The notes under the pieces: generated by a model
Seen by the model: the letters and a program-made list of their open reading frames with translations, nothing else
Told to the model about the DNA's origin: nothing
The model's database searches: none
DNA from: Spizellomyces punctatus DAOM BR117
Taxonomy: Eukaryota; Chytridiomycota; Chytridiomycetes; Spizellomycetales; Spizellomycetaceae
Direction: 5' to 3'
Length of the DNA stretch: 64,000 nt
Assembly (NCBI RefSeq): GCF_000182565.1
Contig: NW_015971543.1
Coordinates: 779,397-843,396 of the forward strand
Program-made: the position numbers and the translations under genes
Shown here: positions 11,513-21,509 of the stretch, one piece after another
How positions within the stretch are numbered: position 1 is the stretch's first letter
Layout: each line of letters begins with the position of its first letter

Positions 11513-12642
11513 CTAACTACTCAAAGATGACAGGAAACTTTCTACAGCTGTACAAAACCGATCCCGTTCGACTGGATCTTCGATTGCATGATTCGCCTGC
11601 GCATCGAGGATGCAACAGTCGAGGGGATTGTTGCGGGACTTGACAAATCGCTTATGTAGGGCGTGTAAATCGACAAAAGGTGGCACGTACTCGTCTTGCC
11701 CAGAAAGATATATGAGCAGTGGACACTCGATGGGAGCGTATAAGCGGTCCCAGCGCTCGGCCCCCATGGTTGACGTAAACATATCATCGTCCCCACTTGC
11801 ATTTGGTCAGTACAGATTGAGCGCAGAGCGTGAACTCAGGGCCACATTACTTTGGACCATACAACGACCTGTAGCGGTACGCTGTAATTGGAGCCGGATC
11901 CGCCTGCATCTTGAACTAAGTACTTGAGAAGTTCCAGTATATCGCGTCACACAAACGCCACTACCTCTCTAGGCATCAGAGCTTGGTCCTTGCCGTCGGC
12001 AATTAAAGCTTCTGCTATTTGAAGCCACCGCTGTGTTCCATCTGGGTCCATCCAAAGGGCATACTCGTTATCGCTCACAGGACCTTGCAGGATTCCTGCA
12101 TGTACTTGTTTACGAAGGCGGCCGTGATGGAGGAACCATATTACATCCTGTAACTAGTCACGCCACAGGTTGGTTACAGGGAGCACTGCTGGACCGTTAC
12201 CTGAGCCCCAGTTGAATGTCCAATCAACACAATGCGCATCTTCCCTCGTCGTTCTCGCAAGTAATCCACCAGTAAATCGATCTGGTCGCTATCGCTTTGC
12301 AGACTGCTGGTCCCATACCCATGGTATGAGGAAGATAAGATCGGTTGAACAAAGGAATAGCCATTGTTCTCCAGCCCCAGTCGAGAAGCTAGTGGTGTTA
12401 CGTATGCCACTAGATGTCTTGTCAGAGTATAGGACAAGTAACGCTGCAACGACGAAATGCAAGGGCCCAACCTCCCAATGGCCCGTCCGTTAATCCGCCC
12501 AGGAATATCTGGGATAGCCATGTAAGTAAGTTACAAAACACGGCTGTAGAAAGGACTGTACCACGGCGTTATGGTGTTGAGGATACGCCTCAAAGGCTGC
12601 CAATCGCCTGCTTTCGTCATATATGAACAGAGTTCCCTCCAT
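11513..12642 (-). CDS. DUF1749 alpha/beta hydrolase
   Basis: Six exons (12642-12562, 12508-12472, 12409-12201, 12147-11965, 11903-11869, 11795-11513) give 275 aa. The order of motifs matches the fungal/plant DUF1749 (UPF0613) hydrolases: FLGGLTDG oxyanion region, YVTPLA, VQPILSSSYHGYGTSSL, the nucleophile elbow GHSTGAQ (Ser), then ILQGPVSD, PITAYRY, GDDDMF, the acid in SGQDEYVP and the catalytic histidine in QANHAI. The substrate is unknown. Start taken at ATG 12642 (MEGTLFIY); an in-frame ATG at 12726 adds 28 residues. The reverse-oriented SDR gene begins only 127 bases upstream, so the two share a promoter. Confidence 0.85.
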
Positions 12643-12769
12643 CGCGAGCCAGATCGCGCGTGTTGATGCCTTGGATGACCAAGCAAACGTGCAGCCTGGA
12701 GATTCATGGAATGAGTCATACAACATCTCATCTCAGCTCTCTACGACGATACAACGCCAGGCAGCCTCG

Positions 12770-13970
12770 ATGGACTTGAAATTGGAAGGAACACATGTGC
12801 TTATAACTGGCGCGAGTGGTGGGGTTGGTGTAGTCACAGCTCGACTCTTTTTAGGTTAGTAGCTGCAGAGAGACCTGCTCACAGTGTTCCATGGGATGAC
12901 TCTCACACGGAACCATTACTTAGAGGCAGGGGCTAATGTGACGCTTCAGTACAACAGCACAAACTTAACGCTTTTACCCTTGCAAACATCATATCCAAAT
13001 CAATGTCACGCTCATCCTGCTGACGTTACTTCCGAGGGCGATATAGTCACGCTCTTCCAAGCAGCAACGTCCCGATTTGGGCCAGTCGAGGTCCTTGTCG
13101 TAACTCACGGTGTTTGGCCTTCGCAGGATGTTGGAGTCAAGGACATGTCACTGGAACGTTGGAGAAACACCATGAGCATCAACTTGGACGGGACGTTTTT
13201 GTCCTGCAAATACTTTTTGAAAGGCATCGAAACTGCCGTCCAAGAACGGAGGAGCTTGAGTAACGTGTCAATTGTCCTGGTTGGGTAAGCTTGGCGGCAC
13301 GGCTGGACATATCCGAAGAATGAATTGTGACCCTGGTTGTCAGATCAACAGCTGGTTAGAAGAACAGTAATCAGATACGCACCGCTCATCAGTCATGGTG
13401 TCCTCAACTCATTGAACATAGGAAAGTTCGGCGAGGCCTGGCATGCCGACTATGCCTGCACAAAGTCAGCAATGATGCAAGGCCTTACCTTAAGTTTAAA
13501 GAATGAAATCGTAAAAACCCATCCAAAAGGGCGGGTTAATGCTGTTGCCCCAGGTGAGTACTGAAGTAAGTCATTGAACACCTCTGCCACCATGACACAT
13601 TTGGATTGCTCTGTCAGGTTGGATCCGAACCCCCATGGCAGAACGAGCAATGCAAGATCCAACCCTATTGTACCAAGCACTGGCCAGGTAAAACACAGAA
13701 GGAGAAAGCACTCGATTGCATCCTAATTCCTCTGCTTTGCAACCAATTAGCACACCACTTAAAAAGGTGTCTGAGCCCAGCGACATTGCAAAAGGTAAGG
13801 TAGAGATCTTGCGAACCCTTATAGCGTCGGGTTTGAACTCATCCCCTACCACGTCAGCCATTCTCTTCTTGTCGAGCGAAGCTGTATCCGGGAATATGAC
13901 TGGGGTTTGTTTGGATCTGAATGGGGGAATGGAAGGGAGGCTGTTAAACAATCCACAAGATTTCGCGTGA
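12770..13970 (+). CDS. Short-chain dehydrogenase/reductase (classical SDR)
   Basis: Seven exons (12770-12854, 12924-13284, 13344-13354, 13422-13553, 13618-13687, 13751-13794, 13858-13970) give 271 aa, the normal length for a classical SDR. Visible motifs are the cofactor-binding TGASGGVG near residue 14, HPADVTSE, the catalytic serine in GSTAG, and the active-site Tyr and Lys in DYACTKSA. The C-terminal SSEAVSGNMTGVCLDLNGG is typical of FabG-like reductases. The exon at 13344-13354 is only 11 bases but restores the conserved serine loop. The substrate cannot be told. It is divergent from the DUF1749 hydrolase. Confidence 0.87.
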
Positions 13971-14150
13971 TTGGATCATGGTAATGGATAATCGCTTGAA
14001 GGACGATGACGAGATTGCGATAGGGGTCAGCATTGGTTTCAACTATAGGGACAGTTGTCATCATCAGTAACAAAAAGTCTGATGTGCTATTGTAAGAATC
14101 TAGTTCAAATACAGTTCCCAACGTTGGACACATTGGATGTGGTAATCACC

Positions 14151-14156
14151 CACGTG
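14151..14156. promoter_or_regulatory. CACGTG palindrome
   Basis: CCCACGTGAT, 86 bases upstream of the first ATG of the glyoxalase II gene. Confidence 0.4.
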
Positions 14157-14236
14157 ATGGCGATCGTTCCCCTAAGAATTACGCAAGACCCGAGGGCATT
14201 TGGTGCGCGGAATCTTTTGGATTGCAAACTGATTCT

Positions 14237-15388
14237 ATGCCATCGCTTCGTAATATATTCTCTCAACGACATAGATTTGTGCACATATTCGTAAAAAGCA
14301 TGCTGGTTTTGCCTGTTCCAGTCCTATCGGACAACTATGCATATGTCTTGGTGGATGAGGATTCAAAAGAGGTGGACGCCAGCTATCCACAGTTGCAAGT
14401 TGCACACGTTTCCACTGACGATAATACCGTGTAGGGTGTAGTAGTGGATCCGGTAGAACCCCACAAAGTGCTGCCCGTTATTGGCCAGAAGGGAATCACC
14501 CTAAATGGAGTCTTAACCACGGTAAACTGAGGAGGAGAGCAGCAGGGTATCACTATGATCTTATACTACCTGACGGGGCTCTTCTAGCATCACCACCATG
14601 ACCATGCAGGAGGCAACACGAAGCTGCTGCAAGAGAAGCCCAATGTAACAGTGTGGGGTGGAGACGACCGGATTCCGCAGCTCACACATCGAGTCAAAGA
14701 CCAGGAGGTATTCCGTATTGGTCGCTTGGAGGTTACAGCCTTGTACACCGTTTGTCATACTAGGTGAGTTAGGTCAGCCATTGCCGTTCAAAGAAATGGA
14801 AGCCTGATGCAAGATATAGGGGCTCAGTTTCCTACTACGTCGTGGATCCAAGCACAAATGACAAAGCCGTCTTCACTGGCGATACGCTGTTCATTGGCGG
14901 GTAAAGACTCGGAGAATTGGGTACTATGTGATCAATTGCCTCCCTGACATTAACACGGAGAATATGTTCCAGATGTGGCAGATTCTTCGAAGGGGACGCG
15001 AAACAGATGTATAACTCTCTGCATAATGTTCTTGGTCGTCTTCCGAAAGATACCAAAGTCTATTGTGGTCACGAATACACAAAGGTTGGTGTATTGCTTG
15101 TGCTCATCGTTCACCCATTGCTCATCGCAATATCTTTCTGAACCAATGCAGTCAAATCTTCGTTTCGCGGCACATGTTGAACCCAACAATTCTGTCATAA
15201 AAGACAAGCTTGCCTGGTGCGAGACTCATGAATGCACGGTTCCTTCGACAATTGGCGATGAATTTGAGTATAATCCATTTTTGCGTCTGAGTTCCCCTGA
15301 GATTCGAAAAGCAGTTGGATTGGATGCCCAAGCCGATCCAATCGAAGTTCTTGCCCGACTGCGGGCAATGAAGGATAATTTCAAGTAG
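14237..15388 (+). CDS. GLO2: Hydroxyacylglutathione hydrolase (glyoxalase II)
   Basis: Six exons (14237-14371, 14435-14521, 14588-14763, 14820-14900, 14973-15084, 15152-15388) give 275 aa. The enzyme hydrolyses S-lactoylglutathione to lactate and glutathione, completing methylglyoxal detoxification. It has the metallo-beta-lactamase metal motif HHHHDH, created exactly at the 14521/14588 splice. It also has the later ligands in VCHT, FTGDTLF and CGHEYT, and the glutathione-binding C-terminal domain ending in [17 protein letters not shown]. There are two plausible starts: ATG 14237 gives a basic N terminus ([14 protein letters not shown]) like a mitochondrial presequence, and ATG 14300 ([13 protein letters not shown]) gives a 254-aa cytosolic-length form. 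Confidence 0.93.
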
Positions 15389-15835
15389 AATTTGCCTTGT
15401 AGCGGTATATAGGTTGCTTGTGGACAAAGCAGAAATGGTAGTGCAAATGGACGAGGACCTTGGACAGTAGATATCATGCAGTAGGATGATGCCTATAGCA
15501 GGCTATGAGGGATCAGCTCCGGACTCTGGGGGACTTCTTGAGGTAGAGCTTGTACACCCTAACATCAAACACTTTCCAACTTTGATCTCGCTGCTAGTTT
15601 GCTTCTATTAACTACCCATAATTATAGTACCAAGATCACAGCTCGGTATCATATTGATGAGATGTCATGGAAAAGTAGTGGCAGAAACATATGCTGTTTC
15701 ATTATCGATAATATACTTTACAGGCTCAACATTAAAAAGTGGAAAGTGTTCACTGTCACGGGCGCTTAGTAAAGTGACATCCACCAGGATTTGCCTTCTT
15801 TGACCAGTTCAATCGCGATCTTGTAGACTGCAATC
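15389..15835. other. Intergenic region
   Basis: About 450 bases between glyoxalase II and ClpP, both on the plus strand. AT-rich in its second half. No gene or repeat is evident. Confidence 0.45.
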
Positions 15836-16913
15836 ATGCGACATTTCCTTCGGTTTCTGCCAACAACAAGGCAGCTGTCGATTCGGCAGTTCTCCTCCTG
15901 GAATTCCTCGCCTCGCTCCTCCTCACCAGCAACAGCACTTGGCATCCCGTATGTGATAGAATCCTCCGTAAGTACATGACTGAAAAAGTAGAGTTTACCG
16001 TCCGTTTAACAAGAAGACGTTTAGCCACGGGGCGAGCGAGTGTTTGACATCTTCTCCCGTCTTCTAAAAGAGCGGATTGTGATGTTGAACGGGGAGGTTC
16101 ATGATGGTGTGGCTGCTGTTATCGTCGCCCAGCTTCTGTTTCTCGAGGCAGAGAACCCCGAAAAGCCTATCAACTTTTATATAAATTCACCGGGAGGAAG
16201 CGTCACCGCGGGAATGGTGGGTTGACGCATGTATGTCTCGAAGTGCTTAACTATGGCTGCTAACCTATTGCGTGGTGGGTCGCCCTTCGTAGGCAATCTA
16301 TGATACGGTGAGTTTCGCAGAGTCGTAGACGACGAATTGCTGTCTGCTAATCTGTCCCACCATCATTAGATGCAGGTATGCCGCTCCTCAGGTAGCACTC
16401 ACGAGTATCGCATTTCTCTGACATCCTTGTAAAGTATATTCAATCGCCTGTTGCAACCGTTTGCATCGGCCAGGCTGCGTCCATGGGTTCGCTTCTGCTC
16501 GCTGCAGGTGAAGCTGGACAGCGCTCTATTCTTCCCAATGGACGAGTTATGATACATCAGCCGAGGTATGTAACCGCGGATCGTTCAAAAACGACATTTA
16601 TTAATTTGGCAATTCATTTGGCAGCGGCGGTGCTACGGGGCAAGCATCAGATATCGCAATTCACGCGAAAGAGATCCTCGAAATCAGAGCCCGACTAAAC
16701 CAGATATATCACAAGCATACCAAGCAACCATTGGAGTGGATAGGTACGTTCGAATAGTCGGCGAATTAAAATGTTATGTCGTATCAATGCGGTTGCGACC
16801 TCTCGACAGAAAAAACCATGGAGCGGGATCATTTTATGAATGCGGAGACTGCCCTGAAGTTCGGCCTCGTAGATAGAGTATTGGAGAAACGGGAAGTGCC
16901 AAAAAAGGCCTGA
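15836..16913 (+). CDS. clpP: Mitochondrial ATP-dependent protease proteolytic subunit ClpP
   Basis: Seven exons (15836-15967, 16025-16216, 16293-16307, 16370-16375, 16435-16565, 16625-16743, 16810-16913) give 232 aa. ClpP forms the barrel-shaped serine peptidase that works with ClpX in the mitochondrial matrix. The first 45 residues are Arg/Ser-rich without acids, a mitochondrial presequence. The core shows [27 protein letters not shown], the catalytic Ser in QAASMGS, the catalytic His in [17 protein letters not shown], and the C-terminal [16 protein letters not shown]. Two exons are tiny: 15 bases (AIYDT) and 6 bases (Met-Gln). Both are required, because the conserved AIYDTMQYI stretch appears only when they are included. 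Confidence 0.93.
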
Positions 16914-17219
16914 ATATATGAAACCTAACCTCGACCGATCGCGATTGATCTTTATTATTCAATTATAAAAAAGTATGTTATATACACAAGTTCAAACGAA
17001 GACCACCGATACAACCACCTATTCCCCTTTGAAAAGCATACCGATCCAATGGATTCCTCTGAATTCAAAAGCACTAAATGCAACTGGACATGCCATCATC
17101 GCATCCTGATCTTCCCACACCGTACTTCTGCACCATAATCCCACACCACCAATGACACACATAAAATTCATAAACGAAGAAGCGGTATAATCGACAAAGT
17201 GAACCCCCGTGAGTCTGCT

Positions 17220-17906
17220 TTACGCTGTCTCCATGTCCATCCTCTCTTCCGTCGCCATGACCTTCTGCTCCATGACCTTCTCTTTGAGAGAAGGCTCGCC
17301 GATCAGTTGGATGTTGCGTTGGATTTCCAACACATTTTGTTGTTTCTCGTGTTCCTTCTTGCCACTTATTCTATACAAAAGATGTTCAGTTATATTTCAA
17401 CGATCAGTGCAGGACTGCATATGTAGACGCACCTCTTTTTGTAGAATACACGGTCCCGACGTGCTTTGATCTCCGCCACTCGTTTCATCGCTTTCAGAGT
17501 TGTCGCCATCAGCTCCCGATCGTAGCGTACTGGAATATTGCGTCGCTTCTCAAATTCAAGAGTCGCATCCTGAATAGGAGGAAACCAACTGGCTGAGCAT
17601 ATGAACCAAATATGTGTCCCAACAACAGCTCTCCAAGCGGAGAGACACCTACGATTGTCATTTCTTTTCCAGCTGCTCTTCTGAACGCCTTTGTCCAACG
17701 AACTTTGCGTGGGTTACGCTTCATTTTAAAGTTCTTGTGGCATTTTGATCGGCACTGGTACAAGCAAGAAATGATTAGTTGACAGCTCAATATCTTGCAC
17801 ATGCCCTACTTACAAAACGGAAAGTTTTGCTGTCATTGCGCACAAACATTGTGCCATGTCCAGGGTAAACTGTGCTTGAGCAAAAGTAGCACTTTTCTAA
17901 CCGCAT
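17220..17906 (-). CDS. RLP24: Ribosome biogenesis protein RLP24 (ribosomal L24-like)
   Basis: Four exons (17906-17814, 17754-17653, 17569-17433, 17370-17220) give 160 aa. RLP24 is a placeholder on pre-60S ribosomes later exchanged for ribosomal protein eL24. The N terminus [18 protein letters not shown] followed by CRSKCHKNF forms the L24e zinc finger (Cys pairs split by intron 1). [21 protein letters not shown] and [15 protein letters not shown] are diagnostic of RLP24 rather than eL24. The tail is basic then acidic. A CACGTG site lies 89 bases upstream of the start, between this gene and PYM on the other strand. Confidence 0.92.
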
Positions 17907-17994
17907 TGTGAAATGTGTGCTTGTGGTAAAATGAAATGGGGAAACGGACGAAAGACCCGAAAGTCCGCACTGTGTGCTGCGCGCCCAGCAGAAA

Positions 17995-18000
17995 CACGTG
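17995..18000. promoter_or_regulatory. CACGTG palindrome
   Basis: Located between the divergent RLP24 (start 17906, minus) and PYM (start 18174, plus) genes, so it may serve both. Confidence 0.45.
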
Positions 18001-18173
18001 TGGATTTCACCCAACAAAAAAAATTCAATGTATTGGGTAAGGCTTTCATAAGCAGATGACTATGCATCACAGTCACGTAACTTTGCTCCAGACAGGTGCA
18101 ATCGCTGGTCACCACGATCAAAACGGGGAAGATCTCCAAATCTTATTCTCACTACGCACAAAAAGCATAAAGC

Positions 18174-18737
18174 ATGTCCATCCCACCGGTATCAGGAATC
18201 CGCGAGTCTCAATCCGGCGATCGTGTAATACCCGCAACCCGCCGTCCAGATGGCTCTGTTCGCAAGGAGCGCAAAGTTCGTCCTGGCTATGTTCCTCAGG
18301 AGGACGTTTCCAGATATACAAACGCCAAGGTTGAGGCCACCCGTGTTCCAGAGGGATATGTGCCTGGTATAGGAGTGGTTCAGCCATCGGAAGCATCGAC
18401 CGTAACAAGCAAATCAGCAAAGAAGAATGCCAAACGAAGAGCAAAGAAAGCAGGCGAAAAGGACCAGCAAGACGGGCCCGCAGAGAAGGTCACCACGACA
18501 CCCGATAGCAAGGCGCTGTCTGATACTCCGGCAAAGACACAAGCAACAGCCCCTGTGGATATAGAAAAGAAACTCAAAAACCTACGAAAGAAACTACGGC
18601 AAATTGAAGAGCTGCAGGAAAAGCAGGCAAAGGGGGGGAATTTAATTCAAGAGCAAAGAGACAAGTTGTCTGGGAAGAAGGACGTGGAGAAAGAAATAGC
18701 AGAGCTGGAGCAAAGCTTGAAGGGATTTCACGTATGA
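18174..18737 (+). CDS. PYM: Partner of Y14 and Mago (PYM/WIBG)
   Basis: A single-exon 187-aa protein. The N terminus carries the conserved PYM region: IRESQSGDRVIPATRRPDGSVRKERKVRPGYVPQEDVSRY, which in animals binds the Mago-Y14 dimer and strips exon-junction complexes from mRNA during translation. The middle is Lys-rich (SKSAKKNAKRRAKK) and the end is a coiled coil (KKLKNLRKKLRQIEELQEKQ). Presence fits an intron-rich genome that keeps the exon-junction complex. It is divergent from RLP24. Confidence 0.9.
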   Translation: MSIPPVSGIRESQSGDRVIPATRRPDGSVRKERKVRPGYVPQEDVSRYTNAKVEATRVPEGYVPGIGVVQPSEASTVTSKSAKKNAKRRAKKAGEKDQQDGPAEKVTTTPDSKALSDTPAKTQATAPVDIEKKLKNLRKKLRQIEELQEKQAKGGNLIQEQRDKLSGKKDVEKEIAELEQSLKGFHV

Positions 18738-19273
18738 TGGTTTGCATTAATCATGACGGGAGGACGGCGTAGATACTGTGCATAGGGCTGTATAGCTGTC
18801 TACAATCGTGGTGCGCTGGGGCCAGTCACGATCGACTTGTCCAGATGTACTTTACTCCAGAAGCCTGAATCTGATTGGACACGGGCCGATTTTTGGACAA
18901 GACTAGATTCGCAGGCATAGATCTTATGCTGGCTGTTACTTCCGGTGCTGGGTATTGTATACTATTTACGCACTATCCTCTTCAATTTGATTGGTCATCT
19001 GTCGTATATTCTTGCTCTCTTCGATCATACGAATCTCACGCTTATGAACATGATTGGAATCTATATTGCGACATTTCAATGGACATAAATCTAGCTTTCT
19101 ACAAACTGCCATAGTCCCATGGCAGTATCGGAGGCCAACTCGGCAGCGTTATGCCTTGTTAGTCTATAACTTGTCAAAAGCACCGGTTCGAATGCGCTTG
19201 TCAGCAAGTGACGCGATGTCAAGATCGCTGGTTGTCAAAGATCATCCATCTATCGCTGAACCACCCAGAACAA
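18738..19273. other. Intergenic region
   Basis: About 540 bases between PYM and FIS1 on the plus strand. Two overlapping short frames (18875-19114, 19054-19305) show no conserved sequence and no splice continuity. Nothing else is seen. Confidence 0.4.
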
Positions 19274-20036
19274 ATGGAAACACTGCCCCATGTCAGAGAA
19301 GCTGAGATATCTCTTTCGGAGGATGAGCTTAATGTAAGGTCACATGAATGGTTGTTGGAGCACTTGTGACTGTCTTCACATTCGCTGGCAATTACTAGCT
19401 CCTCCGCGACAACTACCGTTCAGAAGGGGCCAAGCCGCGCCCACAAACAAGGTTCAACTATGCTTGGGCGCTTGGTAAGCTGCTGTGATTTCAAATGCTG
19501 GTTGTGCTGTTCCTAATTGTCCGGCCTCAAAGTACGAAGCCGAACAAGACCTGACCAAGAGGAGGGCCTCCAGTTACTGCACCGTATGTATCAAAGATAA
19601 TTTGTTAGATATGATTGAATACTGACCTGGTGCTATTACAGAAATGTATAGTGAACTTCCCAGTCGACGGCGCGAATGTCTTTATTACCTCGCATTAGGA
19701 GAATACAAATTGCAGAACTACAAAGTACGTGGAAAACCCCCCGTCCTATCAGCCCGGGGGCGACTAATGAGCCATTTTTGAAAGAATGCACGGAAATACA
19801 ATCAAACACTTCTGGAACATGAACCTCATAATTCACAAGCACTGGAACTAGAAAGAATCATCAACCGAAAGATCAAAAGAGGTATGGTATTCCTTCCTGT
19901 TGGGCGAGAGTCGCATCAAGTTAATCTAGGTTCTGCAGAGGGATTTGTTGGCATGGCCATCCTGTTTGTAACGGTTCTTACAGTAGGTTTAGTTACCGCG
20001 GTAGTTGTGAAACGCCGACAGCCCACTAGTACATAG
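19274..20036 (+). CDS. FIS1: Mitochondrial/peroxisomal fission protein FIS1
   Basis: Six exons (19274-19333, 19399-19474, 19533-19583, 19642-19724, 19785-19881, 19939-20036) give 154 aa, the usual FIS1 length. It is a tail-anchored outer-membrane adaptor that recruits the dynamin fission machinery. The TPR-like helices show [35 protein letters not shown] and [20 protein letters not shown] single C-terminal membrane helix ([21 protein letters not shown]) ends in KRRQPTST, the short basic tail needed for mitochondrial targeting. Start at [19 protein letters not shown]. Confidence 0.93.
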
Positions 20037-20335
20037 ATCGGTCATTTTATATTTACATTTTGAAGCAGCTAAATAGCATTCATTGATCCGATAATCAAAC
20101 TCAAGCTTGATTTAGTCCTATGGTGAGCATCAATCCGAACAATTGCCAGTAGAACGGCTGCATTACCGTAGCGGTTTCCTGTACATGTATATAGAAAGCA
20201 TACTGCACGGATGCGCAGATCTCTACCTTTAACTTTTCTCGCATAAGAGATTTTCCGCATGTGCTGGTATAAAGGTGATGATTGACCAGTGGAGAACGCA
20301 AAAACAGATTACAATAACCGATTTGGATGCATGCT

Positions 20336-21184
20336 TCACTTTTTATTACAGCACTGCATGGCCCATTGCATTCCTTCCTCGATCCCTTCCCCCGTTTTTG
20401 CCGAACACGGTTGAATCTGCCACTGACGGTCCCTTATTGCATTTAAATTCAGACCTGTCGCAATCTGTGAAAATATTAGGGTTCTTATTTCAAAGCAGGG
20501 CAATTCTAATCTGAGAACCGGCATCTTACTTCGTGTCCTGGTAGTGCGTTGATAAGATCTTGCTTGTTGGCAAAAACCAGTACTGGAACACCGGCTAGTT
20601 TATTCTCTTCCAAGAGGTTGTGAAGCTCTTCTCCCCTAAAGGAACAGATGTTGGCACTGACTCTCTGCAGTAAAGTATGGGGATACTCACGTTTCCTCCA
20701 GTCGTCGCTTATCTGCGCTGTCTATAATGTAAATCTGCTCGACATGTAGGCTTTTAATTGGAGACTGCCTATCATTTCCTTCCAGGTTTACATACCAACA
20801 CATCTGTGCTCTCGAAATAATTTCTCCAATATGGTCGAATTGATTTTTGCCCTAGGAGAGACCAGTCCAAACGGTCAGAAATGAACATTAGCTCAGCCAA
20901 AAGTTTCAAACTTGAATACCTCCAATATCCCAGACATTCATTTTAAACCCCTCTTGCTGGACACTTTTGATATTGAATCCCTGTGTCGGCTTAATTTCTG
21001 TTATGTCCTCCGATGCCAAACGTTTTAGAATGGATGTTTTGCCGGCATTGTCGAGGCCGAGTAGTAGAACCCGAATCTCTCGGTCTGTGCGCTTTAGCTT
21101 GCGAAGAAGCGAAAGGAGACCCTTTGGATCATGTTAGTACTGGTGAATGTGAATTTGCAGCGCAGATGGTCTGTGACGTACCAT
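20336..21184 (-). CDS. ARL3: ADP-ribosylation factor-like GTPase ARL3
   Basis: Six exons (21184-21182, 21121-20920, 20851-20796, 20734-20691, 20635-20530, 20464-20336) give 179 aa. The first exon contributes only the ATG, immediately followed by GTACGT; the intron has a perfect TACTAAC branch sequence. The protein reads [11 protein letters not shown]-loop [35 protein letters not shown], the guanine-specificity motif NKQD and SAKTGEG. This is closest to ARL3 rather than ARL2. ARL3 releases lipidated cargo (via PDE6D/UNC119) into cilia, consistent with a flagellated zoospore. Confidence 0.93.
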
Positions 21185-21509
21185 ACTCGGATGGTGGTAG
21201 ATGGGATAGAATCTGGATACCTTTGCTGTAAGATGGTCGCGTCGCGTACAGGACGCCTTCCGTAAGCAATGGACACAGTTGGTGGAAGTCGCGCATCTCG
21301 GGGACCCAGCGCCTTACAGTATTAAGACTAGGGAACATTTTACTTATGCAGGACAGCACAGGCAATTACACAATGACGGGACAGTAGAATATATGTATAA
21401 GAAGGTCCACGTGCAGTACTCTAATTATCGAACAGGTTGATCCTCCAGCTCTAGTAGTCCAATCTAACAACAAAATACAATGGTAGGAAATACGAGAGAG
21501 GATTCATGC
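21185..21509. other. Intergenic region
   Basis: About 325 bases between the ARL3 start and the stop of the oxidoreductase, both minus strand. It should contain the ARL3 promoter and the downstream gene's 3' UTR. No distinct feature is seen. Confidence 0.4.
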
